Part shown: piece by piece, positions 8,877 through 17,074 of the stretch
Position numbering within the stretch: position 1 is the first letter of the stretch
Layout of the letters: the number at the start of each line of letters is the position of its first letter
Source of the DNA: RGIG4079 sp045576735
GTDB lineage: Bacteria; Bacteroidota; Bacteroidia; Bacteroidales; Muribaculaceae
Length of the DNA stretch: 64,000 bases
Reading direction: 5' to 3'
NCBI GenBank assembly: GCA_045576735.1
Contig: JAZNGZ010000074.1
Span: 4,559-68,558, forward strand
Translations under genes and position numbers: made by a program
The notes under the pieces: model-generated
What the model was told of the DNA's origin: nothing
Databases searched by the model: none
The model's input: the letters and a program-made list of their open reading frames with translations, nothing else

Positions 8877-10067
8877 ATGGCTAAAATAGGATCAGTGATG
8901 ACCCCCGTTGGTCGCAAAGCACTACTTTTAGGTAGTGGAGAATTAGGCAAAGAAGTAGCTATCGAACTACAACGTTATGGTGTTGAAGTGGTGGCATGTG
9001 ACAAATATGCAGGTGCTCCGGCTATGCAAATCGCACATCGTTGCCACGTGTTTAATATGCTCGATGGAGCTAAACTTCGTGAAATAATTGAATTGGAAAA
9101 GCCCGATCATATAATTCCTGAAGTTGAAGCAATTGCAACGCCTGTACTTAAAGAACTCGAAGCAGAAGGTTATAATGTAACCCCTACTGCTAATGCGGCA
9201 TGGTTGACAATGAATCGCGAAGGTATTCGCCGTTTAGCTGCCGAAGAACTTGGTGTAACCACTTCTCCTTATCGTTTTGCATCTGACTATGAAGAATTCA
9301 AAAAAGCTGTTGAAGAAATAGGGATACCATGTGTTGTAAAACCTATTATGAGTTCATCGGGTCATGGTCAAAGTGTTATCAAAACTGCCGACGACATTGA
9401 AAACTCATGGAAAATTGCACAAGAAGGTGGTCGTGCAGGCGCCGGTCGCGTTATTGTTGAAGGATTTATAAAATTTGACTATGAAATAACACTTTTGACT
9501 GTTCGCAGCTGCTCAGGTACTACATTCTGCGCTCCTGTAGGTCACATTCAAATTGATGGAGACTACCGCTATTCATGGCAACCACAACCTATGACCGACA
9601 ACGCTCTTGCATCAGCACAAGAAATTGCAAAGAAAGTGACCGATGCACTTGGAGGATATGGCATTTTCGGTGTTGAACTATTTATCAAAGGCGATGAAGT
9701 AATCTTCAGCGAAGTTTCACCTCGTCCACACGACACCGGTATGGTTACAATGATTTCTCAAGACATGAGTGAGTTTGCTCTTCATGCACGCGCATTACTT
9801 GGCCTTCCTGTACCTGCAATTCGCTTCTATGGGCCATCGGCATCTCGCGCGGTAGTAGTTGAAGGAGATACCGACAAAATCGAGATGGATAATCTCGAGG
9901 AAGTATTAGCCGAAGAAGGTGTACAAATGCGCATTTTCGGCAAGCCCGAAATTAAAGGGCATCGTCGTATGGGCGTAATACTCGCGATTGACGAATCGGT
10001 TGAAGCTGCTCGAGAAAAAGCAGAGCGTGCTTATAATAAATTAAAAGTCAACGTTCTTCCTCGATAA
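8877..10067 (+). CDS. purT: Formate-dependent phosphoribosylglycinamide formyltransferase
   Basis: PurT makes formyl-GAR from GAR, formate and ATP, the third step of purine synthesis, independent of folate. The 396-residue protein has the ATP-grasp layout: an N-terminal pre-grasp domain (KALLLGSGELGKEVAIELQR), a central lid and ATP-binding part (CVVKPIMSSSGHGQS) and a C-terminal metal-binding stretch (GVELFIKGDEVIFSEVSPRPHDTGMVT). The EVEAIAT motif that distinguishes PurT from PurK is present near residue 82. It lies 42 bases after rlmB and is closed by a terminator, so it is the last gene of the run. Confidence 0.95.
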   Translation: MAKIGSVMTPVGRKALLLGSGELGKEVAIELQRYGVEVVACDKYAGAPAMQIAHRCHVFNMLDGAKLREIIELEKPDHIIPEVEAIATPVLKELEAEGYNVTPTANAAWLTMNREGIRRLAAEELGVTTSPYRFASDYEEFKKAVEEIGIPCVVKPIMSSSGHGQSVIKTADDIENSWKIAQEGGRAGAGRVIVEGFIKFDYEITLLTVRSCSGTTFCAPVGHIQIDGDYRYSWQPQPMTDNALASAQEIAKKVTDALGGYGIFGVELFIKGDEVIFSEVSPRPHDTGMVTMISQDMSEFALHARALLGLPVPAIRFYGPSASRAVVVEGDTDKIEMDNLEEVLAEEGVQMRIFGKPEIKGHRRMGVILAIDESVEAAREKAERAYNKLKVNVLPR

Positions 10068-10090
10068 AACATATCGATATCATATATAGC

Positions 10091-10122
10091 AAAGGGAGCC
10101 TATTTGGGACTCCCTTTACTAT
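10091..10122 (+). terminator. Rho-independent terminator after purT
   Basis: AAAGGGAG at 10091-10098 pairs with CTCCCTTT at 10110-10117. The T-rich tail is short. It also sits where the minus-strand gene at 10162 ends, so it could serve both directions. Confidence 0.65.
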
Positions 10123-10161
10123 TCTTATAATATAGAGGTAAATTGTTGTAAACAATATTAT

Positions 10162-10776
10162 TTATTCTTCATCATCCTCTTCTTCATCATCCTCTTCTTC
10201 AAGTAATACCTCTACTTCATCGTCATCAGTTTCCTCATCGTCTTGTTGTTCATCATCTCCATCATAATATGAACGATGTTCAAAATAGTTGATTAAATAC
10301 CATTTATCACCTTTGAATTCAAAAACATATATAACAACCGCATCAATTGAACCATCGTCACAAGCTTCACCACGAGCATAGCAAACTTTATTTTTGCCTA
10401 CATTAAACCAAGACGCTGAATAAGAAGAAAAAACAGGCTCACTAATTTCTTCATCTATATCGATAACCCATGAATCTTCATAAAAGGCAAAATTGTCATC
10501 AATAGACAAATCCTCTGCATCAGCATAAGTAATAAAATCCTCAATGTAAATATTATCATTTAAATCAATTCTTTCTGCTCTAAAATCGTCATCATCACGG
10601 AAAGAACAAATAAATTTATAAAATGGCTCGCTAACGCTATTACATGCCGAATTAGGATTCCCAATAGCGCTGTTAGATGTTTCATCAAAACGAGGTTCTA
10701 AATCTGAATTTTCTTGAGAAAAAACAGTTAATGACGCAAAGGAAAATAACGAAATTACAAATAGTAGTTTCTTCAT
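10162..10776 (-). CDS. Secreted protein with a very acidic tail, paralogue of the next gene
   Basis: The 204-residue protein has a signal peptide ending near VFSQ (about residue 21). A conserved core (SEPFYKFICSFRDDDDF... SWFNVGKNKV ... FEFKGDKWYLINYFEH) is shared with the protein at 10811-11281 and is reminiscent of the Bacteroidales DUF4348 pattern. The last ~35 residues are almost only Asp and Glu (for example EEEDDEEEDDEE), which the sister protein lacks. The role is unknown; the acidic tail could bind cations or a basic partner. It is probably cotranscribed with the upstream paralogue (34-base gap). Confidence 0.6.
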   Translation of the reverse strand: MKKLLFVISLFSFASLTVFSQENSDLEPRFDETSNSAIGNPNSACNSVSEPFYKFICSFRDDDDFRAERIDLNDNIYIEDFITYADAEDLSIDDNFAFYEDSWVIDIDEEISEPVFSSYSASWFNVGKNKVCYARGEACDDGSIDAVVIYVFEFKGDKWYLINYFEHRSYYDGDDEQQDDEETDDDEVEVLLEEEDDEEEDDEE

Positions 10777-10810
10777 AATTATAAAATTTAAATTAGATAA
10801 TACATTTTAA

Positions 10811-11281
10811 TTAACCTTGGGCCTCATAATTTACGAGATACCATTTACCATTAATTCGTCTAAAATCATATGTTACGCCCCAACAAAATGCTCCATTTGC
10901 AGCACAACCGGCCGAAAAATGTGTAACAGTATTTTTAGTTACATTTTGCCATGTTGCTAATGAGAAAGCATACCCTGCGGGGTTAGCTTCAATGATACGA
11001 GATAATTCATAGACCGAGAAATCAATATTATACGAAGCTTCAAAATCCTCTGCAAAATCGCAGTCAGCATCAAATTTCACACGACTTTCTCGAAATGATT
11101 GATTAGAAGAAAACTCGGATATAAACTGATAAAATGGCTCCGAGCCAGTGTTGCATGGAGATGTTATATCTCCAACTAAATCACATGCTTGAGAATCATA
11201 AGATGTATCGGATGATTGAGCATTTGCATTTCCTCCAACACACATTACAACCAATAAAAACAAGAACCTAACTACTTTCAT
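10811..11281 (-). CDS. Small secreted protein, DUF4348-like paralogue
   Basis: A 156-residue protein with a signal peptide (about residues 1-21, ending NANAQ). The core GSEPFYQFISEFSSNQSFRESRV, then ATWQNVTKNTVTHF and finally YDFRRINGKWYLVNYE aligns with the downstream neighbour at 10162-10776. Four cysteines in the mature part suggest disulfides. No enzymatic residues are recognised. The two genes look like a tandem duplication in which the other copy gained an acidic extension. Confidence 0.55.
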   Translation of the reverse strand: MKVVRFLFLLVVMCVGGNANAQSSDTSYDSQACDLVGDITSPCNTGSEPFYQFISEFSSNQSFRESRVKFDADCDFAEDFEASYNIDFSVYELSRIIEANPAGYAFSLATWQNVTKNTVTHFSAGCAANGAFCWGVTYDFRRINGKWYLVNYEAQG

Positions 11282-11348
11282 ATTATAACATTTTAATTTA
11301 TTACAATTTATAGACTATTATAATTGCCCTAAAGTTTAAATAATTTAT

Positions 11349-13367
11349 TTATTTCTTTTTTTTATTACTTCGTGAATAACTTTGATATTTCTTTGCCAAT
11401 TTTTTATGATGTTCAGCCATGTTTTCATCTCCCATTTCATAATATAAATCGGAAAGTCGTGAATGAATTGAACTTTCTTTCTCGCCATTCTTTAACGCAA
11501 CTAAATACCAATCCAAAGCATCATATAAATCTCCTTGTTTCTTATATATATTACCTAATTGAAACAAGGCATTAAAATTAGCAGAATCCAATTCAACAAC
11601 TTTTTTAAAAGCGACAATAGCCTCAGTAGTATCACCTGCATCCATCAATGCCAAACCTTTGCCATACCAAGCCGGTATATAATCATCGCATATAGATATT
11701 GCCTTATTATAATTGGCTAGTGCCGGCGTAAAATCCATTGACTCATGCAAACAGTCATCACCCATAAGGACATATTCTCGAGCCAACTCTCTAAATCTTT
11801 GTTTGTGAGCTTCGATTGTTTTATGACATGTTTCTATTTCGGTCTTCAGAGTAGTTATTATAGTTAATTTGCGACTTAATAACCGAGATGTTGACTTACG
11901 ATTTAAATCATTACGATAGTTAACGCCCTCAATAAATAAAGAAACAGCCTCTCGATAATTACCTCGTTCAAATTCTTCAGACGCTTGTTGATATGCGCTA
12001 TCGGCCTTAGCCCACTCCATAGCACTATCTATTAGCTGTGGGTTGTTAAAACTTTTACTGAAATGCACTATTGACGGATTAACAAACATATCACGCTGAT
12101 TTATCGAACTTTTCAGCACTAATCCTTCTAGGCTAGTGCAACGGCTAAGAGCAACATATGATTGACCACTTGAAAAAGCGCCACGACCAATATCAATAAC
12201 CACATTATTAAAGGTAAGCCCTTGACTTTTGTGAATAGTTAAAGCCCATGCCAATTTTAATGGGAATTGTGTAAATGAGCCCAACTCTTTTTCTATGACA
12301 CGATGAGTTTTCTCATCATATTGATACACAATATTACTCCACACTTCGGGTTCGACCTCATGACGGTCACCATTTTCAAGTTCTACCTCTACACGTTCAT
12401 CGGTTGCAATATGAATTTTTCCTATTGTACCATTAACCCAACGACGTTCAGGATCATTTTTAATAAAAACGACTTGTGCTCCAGTCTTAAGAACTAGCTC
12501 ACGAAGCGTAGGCAAAGAGTTTTCGGGGAATTCACCTTTAATTACACCTACATATGTTATTTCTTGAGCAGGTAATTGATCTAAACGAGCATCATTAACA
12601 GCATCTACCATGTCACGACGAGTAGCCAACTGCATAACCATCTTACTGTCGTCATCCACATAGTTTTCTTTAACGCGAGCATTTAAGACTGCGACGTCGC
12701 TCGATGTTGCTTGCCCCACCCTTATGCGATCGAGCATTGAAATAAAGTATGAGTCTTTCTGCCGATATATTTTGCGCAACTCAATGGGGACAAGAGAAAA
12801 TTCTTTAAAAATTAAAGCATTAAAAAAGTATGAGGATGGATAATATTTCTTTAATACATCGCGCATATCACCGGTAACCACCGGTTCAAGCTGAAACACA
12901 TCCCCCACCAATAATAACTGTTTTCCTCCAAATGGTTCACGCATATTACCCGAATATACTCTCAGCACTTTATCCATAAAGTCAATAATATCGGCTCTTA
13001 CCATTGAAATCTCATCAATAATAATCAATTCCAAATTTTTAATGAGCTTACATAATGACTTTGGATATTTTAAACGTTCACGAATACGAGAGATTGCGAA
13101 ATCAGGATCATCGGGGAGTAATGGTTTAAAAGGAATACGAAAAAATGAATGCATCGTTTGACCTCCTACATTTACAGCTGCAATACCTGTAGGAGCAAGC
13201 ACAACATATTTCTTTTTAGTCTTTGAACAGATATAACGTAAAAAAGTTGACTTACCCGTGCCGGCCTTTCCGGTTAGAAACACCGAGCTATGGGTATAAC
13301 GAATGAGTTTCCAGGCATTTTGGAACTCATCATTATCAAGGTCAATATTTTTTAACTCCTCACTCAT
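11349..13367 (-). CDS. PIF1/RecD-like superfamily 1 DNA helicase with C-terminal TPR repeats
   Basis: A 672-residue ATPase of the PIF1/RecD2 group, which unwinds DNA 5'-3'. Visible motifs are Walker A GKAGTGKS (residues 33-40), Walker B LIIIDEISMV, motif III GDVFQLEPV, and the late UvrD-like block LTIHKSQGLTFNNVVID followed by SYVALSRC. After the helicase core, about residue 430 onward, a helical part holds several tetratricopeptide repeats (for example PAWYGKGLALMDAGDTTEAI and ALFQLGNIYKKQGDLYDALD) and a basic end (RSNKKKK). TPRs point to a protein partner. It is a lone gene with a terminator for the upstream gene just before it. Confidence 0.85.
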   Translation of the reverse strand: MSEELKNIDLDNDEFQNAWKLIRYTHSSVFLTGKAGTGKSTFLRYICSKTKKKYVVLAPTGIAAVNVGGQTMHSFFRIPFKPLLPDDPDFAISRIRERLKYPKSLCKLIKNLELIIIDEISMVRADIIDFMDKVLRVYSGNMREPFGGKQLLLVGDVFQLEPVVTGDMRDVLKKYYPSSYFFNALIFKEFSLVPIELRKIYRQKDSYFISMLDRIRVGQATSSDVAVLNARVKENYVDDDSKMVMQLATRRDMVDAVNDARLDQLPAQEITYVGVIKGEFPENSLPTLRELVLKTGAQVVFIKNDPERRWVNGTIGKIHIATDERVEVELENGDRHEVEPEVWSNIVYQYDEKTHRVIEKELGSFTQFPLKLAWALTIHKSQGLTFNNVVIDIGRGAFSSGQSYVALSRCTSLEGLVLKSSINQRDMFVNPSIVHFSKSFNNPQLIDSAMEWAKADSAYQQASEEFERGNYREAVSLFIEGVNYRNDLNRKSTSRLLSRKLTIITTLKTEIETCHKTIEAHKQRFRELAREYVLMGDDCLHESMDFTPALANYNKAISICDDYIPAWYGKGLALMDAGDTTEAIVAFKKVVELDSANFNALFQLGNIYKKQGDLYDALDWYLVALKNGEKESSIHSRLSDLYYEMGDENMAEHHKKLAKKYQSYSRSNKKKK

Positions 13368-13373
13368 AAAAAC

Positions 13374-13407
13374 AATAAAAGGATAGTATAATTAACACTA
13401 TCCTTTT
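13374..13407 (-). terminator. Rho-independent terminator for the FadL/TodX-type gene
   Basis: AAAAGGATAGT and ACTATCCTTTT at 13377-13387 and 13397-13407 form an 11-bp stem. Read on the minus strand it ends in TTTTATTGTTTTT, directly before the helicase gene start. Confidence 0.8.
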
Positions 13408-13439
13408 ACGCTATAAAGATACAATTTATTTTCTAAAAA

Positions 13440-15002
13440 TTAAAATTTATAACCAATACTCATCACAATTGAATTGTTATTATCTTTTATAGTAGCCTTA
13501 GGTGCTTCATTTCCATTAAAATCGGGGAAAGCATGGAATTCACTTTCGCGATTTTTGTGAACATATGCAGCATCAATATAGAAACCACCTGTGCGATACC
13601 CCAAACCACAAGTAATATATTGTGTTTTGTCATCAAACGTATATGAAGGATCTGTTCCTGATGTATAGATGTATTCCGAACCATCTTTTGCTTCATCATT
13701 AACATTGCTAGCTTGGTAATTATAACCTGCACGAACACTAAATTTAGGTGTTACACGGAATTCAGCACCAACACGGAAGATATTTTGACCCTTATAATAG
13801 TTATTTATATCTTGTTCTACATCGTCAAATGTGTAACCATAATCATCTTTAACCTTCATGTCGTTATAAGCCACATACTCATAATCGGCACTAATGATAG
13901 CACGACCACCTAATACTGTTGCTGCACTAGCCATGATGCGCCAAGGTGTGCGCAATTTAGAATCAAATATAGCAATCTCGGTGTAATCATAACCTTCAAT
14001 GCCTGATGAATAACTAAAATCGGATATAGCATCGAAATCATGACGCAAATCATAATAAGTGGGTGTATGCACTGCAACACCTAAACGGAATTCATTAACA
14101 GGTTTGAAAATCAAACCGGCTTTGAAGTTATAACCTGTACCACTGATGTGCTTAAAATTATCCAATGAAAAATATGCGTCGCCGGTTGTTGTTGTGCTAC
14201 CGTCAGCTGTAGGGATACGAGCATTTGACAATTCTTCATCATAGAATGTTTGATTAATATAATCCAAGTCGGTAATGCCTAAACCAATACCCCAATATAC
14301 AGTATTCACAAAGTTACCGCCAAAATTGATTGAATATTCATCTACATAACCACGCTCACGAACTGAGAACATAGCATCACCGGCAGTACCATTCTGGAAC
14401 AAACCTTGATATTCAGTTGAATTACCTATAGGATTAATCATATAAGAATTATAAGCAAGAACACTCAACCAATCAGCATCTGAATCCCAATATGGGTTAT
14501 AAGAATTAGTCATTCCCAAATCGTCGGGATGATACCCATTAGAGAAATCTGCGATATAATTACTCATAGATGTTGAAATCGATGGCATACCACCTCGATA
14601 AATGCGATCAAAAGATACTGAACGACCATAAGAAATACCCCAATTGAAATAAGGCATTAACTCACTATCTAAATTCACTGAACCCACATATCCAAAGTTA
14701 GGGCAATAGACTTTGGTTTGGTCTTCGCTCAACGAATAACCAAAAGCATCTGACTTTGTTCCTTGAATATTAATATCCAATGTAACACCTATTTCGCTAC
14801 CGCGATAAACACCTATACCAGCAGGGTTTTGATTTAAAGTAGACAAGTCTCCACCTAATGCGCCAAACGCCCCCCCCATAGACACGAAACGGGCTGTTCC
14901 TTTTAAATCGGTTTGCGACAATTGATAAGCATCAATTGCACTTTGTGCCATTAATAATGATGGCATGGCACACATCAATGTTGCTAAATAAATCTTTCTC
15001 AT
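13440..15002 (-). CDS. Outer-membrane transport protein, OmpP1/FadL/TodX-type barrel
   Basis: The 520-residue protein has a signal peptide (MRKIYLATLMCAMPSLLMAQ) followed at about residues 22-65 by the N-terminal hatch pattern typical of this family: GTARFVSMGGAFGALGG and LNQNPAGIGVYRGSE. The rest is a series of alternating beta strands ending in aromatic and charged turns, and the last residue is Phe (MSIGYKF), as expected for a barrel. FadL-type channels take up hydrophobic substrates; in Bacteroidota the substrate of this branch is not known. It lies 46 bases downstream of the low-complexity secreted protein and may be cotranscribed with it. Confidence 0.85.
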   Translation of the reverse strand: MRKIYLATLMCAMPSLLMAQSAIDAYQLSQTDLKGTARFVSMGGAFGALGGDLSTLNQNPAGIGVYRGSEIGVTLDINIQGTKSDAFGYSLSEDQTKVYCPNFGYVGSVNLDSELMPYFNWGISYGRSVSFDRIYRGGMPSISTSMSNYIADFSNGYHPDDLGMTNSYNPYWDSDADWLSVLAYNSYMINPIGNSTEYQGLFQNGTAGDAMFSVRERGYVDEYSINFGGNFVNTVYWGIGLGITDLDYINQTFYDEELSNARIPTADGSTTTTGDAYFSLDNFKHISGTGYNFKAGLIFKPVNEFRLGVAVHTPTYYDLRHDFDAISDFSYSSGIEGYDYTEIAIFDSKLRTPWRIMASAATVLGGRAIISADYEYVAYNDMKVKDDYGYTFDDVEQDINNYYKGQNIFRVGAEFRVTPKFSVRAGYNYQASNVNDEAKDGSEYIYTSGTDPSYTFDDKTQYITCGLGYRTGGFYIDAAYVHKNRESEFHAFPDFNGNEAPKATIKDNNNSIVMSIGYKF

Positions 15003-15048
15003 ATATTGAAAATATTCTATTATACTTTATTAGGGATTTTGACAATGA

Positions 15049-16128
15049 TTAACGGCGTCCACGACCTCCGCCGCCACCTCGGCTACCACCGCCTGAGAAT
15101 CCGCCACTACTGCGACCTGAACCGCTACTTGGACGTGAATATGAGCCACTACTACGACTAGAACCGCTACTTGGACGAGAGTATGAGCCACTACTGCGAT
15201 TTGAGCCACTGCTTGGACGTGAATAAGTACCGCTACTGCGATTTGAGCTACGATTAGAATTGCTCACACCACTTCTATTGCTACGTGTGCCACTTGTACC
15301 TTGATTAACGGTAGATGGGCGGCTGCTATTTGTAGTTGTGCCTACATTGTTGCTCCGTCCTCGAGTTTGACGAGTGCCATATGAAGGAGTAGTAGCAGAG
15401 TTATTGCGGCCTGAATTATAACCGGGACGGCTCACATTTGCATTTCGACCGGGACGAGACGATGAATTGTGAGGACGAAATGCGCCCGATGCATGATGAC
15501 GACCGGCATGACTATAAGAAGGGTAATAATGATGGTGGTGACCATAGCATGGATACCCCCAATACCAGGGATCATACCAAGGGTTATACCATCCGTAATA
15601 AGTCCAATATGGATTCCAAACGCTTGAATAATACCATGAAGATGGATAATAGCCCCAACCCCAACTCCAGCCTAGGTTAACCGACACACGCCAATTATCA
15701 TAGGGGTATGGATCATAGAAATAGTCGTCAACATAAATATTAACTATTGGTTGATTTTGACTATAAGATTCAATCAATGCTTGGTCGCCCGAGCCCGATA
15801 CAATGTTAGGGTTATAAAAACGTTCGATACGATTAGTATAAGTATATCCATCTAATAACATTGCCGAGTCAACTTTAATTGAATCAGTAGTGGCATAATA
15901 GGCACCTTGACGGTTATACTCGTCAACATCGCGCATTGATGAGCCATAATCATAAGTCGAATTTGTCGAATAGCTTTGAGGATAAGCATAAGTTGTTTTT
16001 TCTGTTTTTTTCTTTTTCGCTTTCGACTCATCGAAATATATATCATCATCATAATAATCATCGGCATAAGAAACTATCGGAGTAATCAACACAGCCGATG
16101 CTAACATAAATAACTTTAATATTTTCAT
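15049..16128 (-). CDS. Secreted low-complexity protein: Tyr/Trp-rich centre and Ser/Arg/Gly repeats
   Basis: A 359-residue protein with a signal peptide (to about residue 22, SYAD). Residues 130-205 are extremely rich in Tyr, Trp, Pro and His (GWSWGWGYYPSSWYYSS, HHHHYYP). The C-terminal third contains near-identical 14-residue units (SGSYSRPSSGSSRS and variants) encoded by ~42-base DNA repeats between about 15100 and 15230, then a GGG-RGRR tail. The overall pattern is like bacterial vegetative or matrix proteins that bind surfaces, but no family is recognised. The basic, disordered tail suggests binding to polyanions. Confidence 0.65.
   Translation of the reverse strand: MKILKLFMLASAVLITPIVSYADDYYDDDIYFDESKAKKKKTEKTTYAYPQSYSTNSTYDYGSSMRDVDEYNRQGAYYATTDSIKVDSAMLLDGYTYTNRIERFYNPNIVSGSGDQALIESYSQNQPIVNIYVDDYFYDPYPYDNWRVSVNLGWSWGWGYYPSSWYYSSVWNPYWTYYGWYNPWYDPWYWGYPCYGHHHHYYPSYSHAGRHHASGAFRPHNSSSRPGRNANVSRPGYNSGRNNSATTPSYGTRQTRGRSNNVGTTTNSSRPSTVNQGTSGTRSNRSGVSNSNRSSNRSSGTYSRPSSGSNRSSGSYSRPSSGSSRSSGSYSRPSSGSGRSSGGFSGGGSRGGGGGRGRR
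15100..15232 (-). repeat. Tandem ~42-bp coding repeats
   Basis: Three and a half copies of a ~42-base unit encode SGxYSRPSSGSxRS in the C-terminal part of the secreted protein. Copies differ by a few substitutions, so copy number could vary between strains by slippage. Confidence 0.7.
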
Positions 16129-16194
16129 AGTGATATAGTATATAATTATTATATTCTTCTGACAATAAAATCAAACAAAAGTTTAATCAATATA

Positions 16195-16202
16195 CAAATA
16201 TA
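16195..16202 (-). promoter_or_regulatory. Promoter -7 box, minus strand
   Basis: Read on the minus strand the box is TATATTTG, fitting TAnnTTTG, 67 bases upstream of the ATG of the low-complexity secreted protein. Confidence 0.45.
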
Positions 16203-16260
16203 ATGCATTTTACAACTATATCATAATTTTTTAGATTAAATTATGTGTTTTTTTACATTA

Positions 16261-16299
16261 TTGCCAGAGATTATGACAATATAACATAATCTCCGGCAA
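16261..16299 (-). terminator. Long stem-loop downstream of the HdeD-like gene
   Basis: Fifteen bases at 16261-16275 pair with 16285-16299 with one mismatch (TTGCC-A-GAGATTATG against CATAATCTC-C-GGCAA). It follows the minus-strand gene at 16327 but lacks a T tract on that strand, so it may be a weak terminator or an mRNA-stabilising hairpin. Confidence 0.5.
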
Positions 16300-16326
16300 C
16301 AATTACAAAAACTATTACGACTAATA

Positions 16327-16878
16327 TCACTTATCCTCGGGACGCATATCGTTTGCTATAATCATTATAGAAAATCCCCAATAGATAAACGACACAGCGG
16401 TCAATAAACTTATCATCATAACGTCTTGAAAAAATCCCGATTCAATAAAGAAGTAGCTTATTATAAGCAATAAAATCCCATTTATAAGATTTATCCACCA
16501 ATAGCGACGTTTTCGTGCCATTATAGCTCCTACCATTGCATTGACTCCCCAATAGAAAAATACTAATGCAAATACAAAAGGAAGCACAAATGCACTTAAA
16601 ACCACACTGCGTACTAGCATAAACCCCAAAAAGATATTTAACACACCTCCAATCAGCCACCACCCCCAACCTTTAGGATGATTAATACTAAATGATGCGG
16701 TCAAATACACCACACCGGCAACTATCAGTAACCACCCAAAGAGCATCGACACCACTTCATAGCCTATTATCGGGAAAACCCAATAAGCAAATCCGGCAAT
16801 AACCATCAATATACCCACTAATAAAATCACCCACCACCAGCGAGTATATCCCCAGAAGTTTGCACAATCATTTTTCAT
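16327..16878 (-). CDS. HdeD/DUF308-like membrane protein
   Basis: A 183-residue integral membrane protein with about six hydrophobic segments, arranged in pairs: WWWVILLVGILMVIAGFAYW, MLFGWLLIVAGVVYLTASF, WGWWLIGGVLNIFLGFML and so on, with short polar links. This pattern fits the HdeD (DUF308) family, whose founder gives acid resistance in E. coli; for bacteroidal members no function is known. No partner gene is evident. The divergent neighbour on the other side is the broken kinase gene. Confidence 0.75.
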   Translation of the reverse strand: MKNDCANFWGYTRWWWVILLVGILMVIAGFAYWVFPIIGYEVVSMLFGWLLIVAGVVYLTASFSINHPKGWGWWLIGGVLNIFLGFMLVRSVVLSAFVLPFVFALVFFYWGVNAMVGAIMARKRRYWWINLINGILLLIISYFFIESGFFQDVMMISLLTAVSFIYWGFSIMIIANDMRPEDK

Positions 16879-17013
16879 AATCTCAAAATATTTTAGTTAT
16901 ACTTAAATTTTGGTTTTGCCTTTATAACACCCCTTTAATTTATTTTGTTTAAAAAATGAAACAAAATTCCTTTAAGAGAATTTCTTTAAATCCCACGAAT
17001 AAAACGCCGAAAA

Positions 17014-17044
17014 TTGGGCTACTACAAAATAATGCTTACCTTTG
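17014..17044 (+). promoter_or_regulatory. Promoter of the kinase gene
   Basis: TTGG at 17014-17017 and TACCTTTG at 17037-17044 are separated by 19 bases, the usual Bacteroidota -33/-7 arrangement. The ATG at 17075 lies 31 bases downstream. The promoter looks intact although the gene is broken. Confidence 0.6.
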
Positions 17045-17074
17045 CAAGTATATAATTCTTTAAACAGTTACTAC

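Noticed and set aside
15438..15680. 80-codon plus-strand frame with Asp/Asn-rich sequence
   Set aside because: It is the reverse of the Tyr/Trp/His-rich repeats; composition is inherited from the coding strand.
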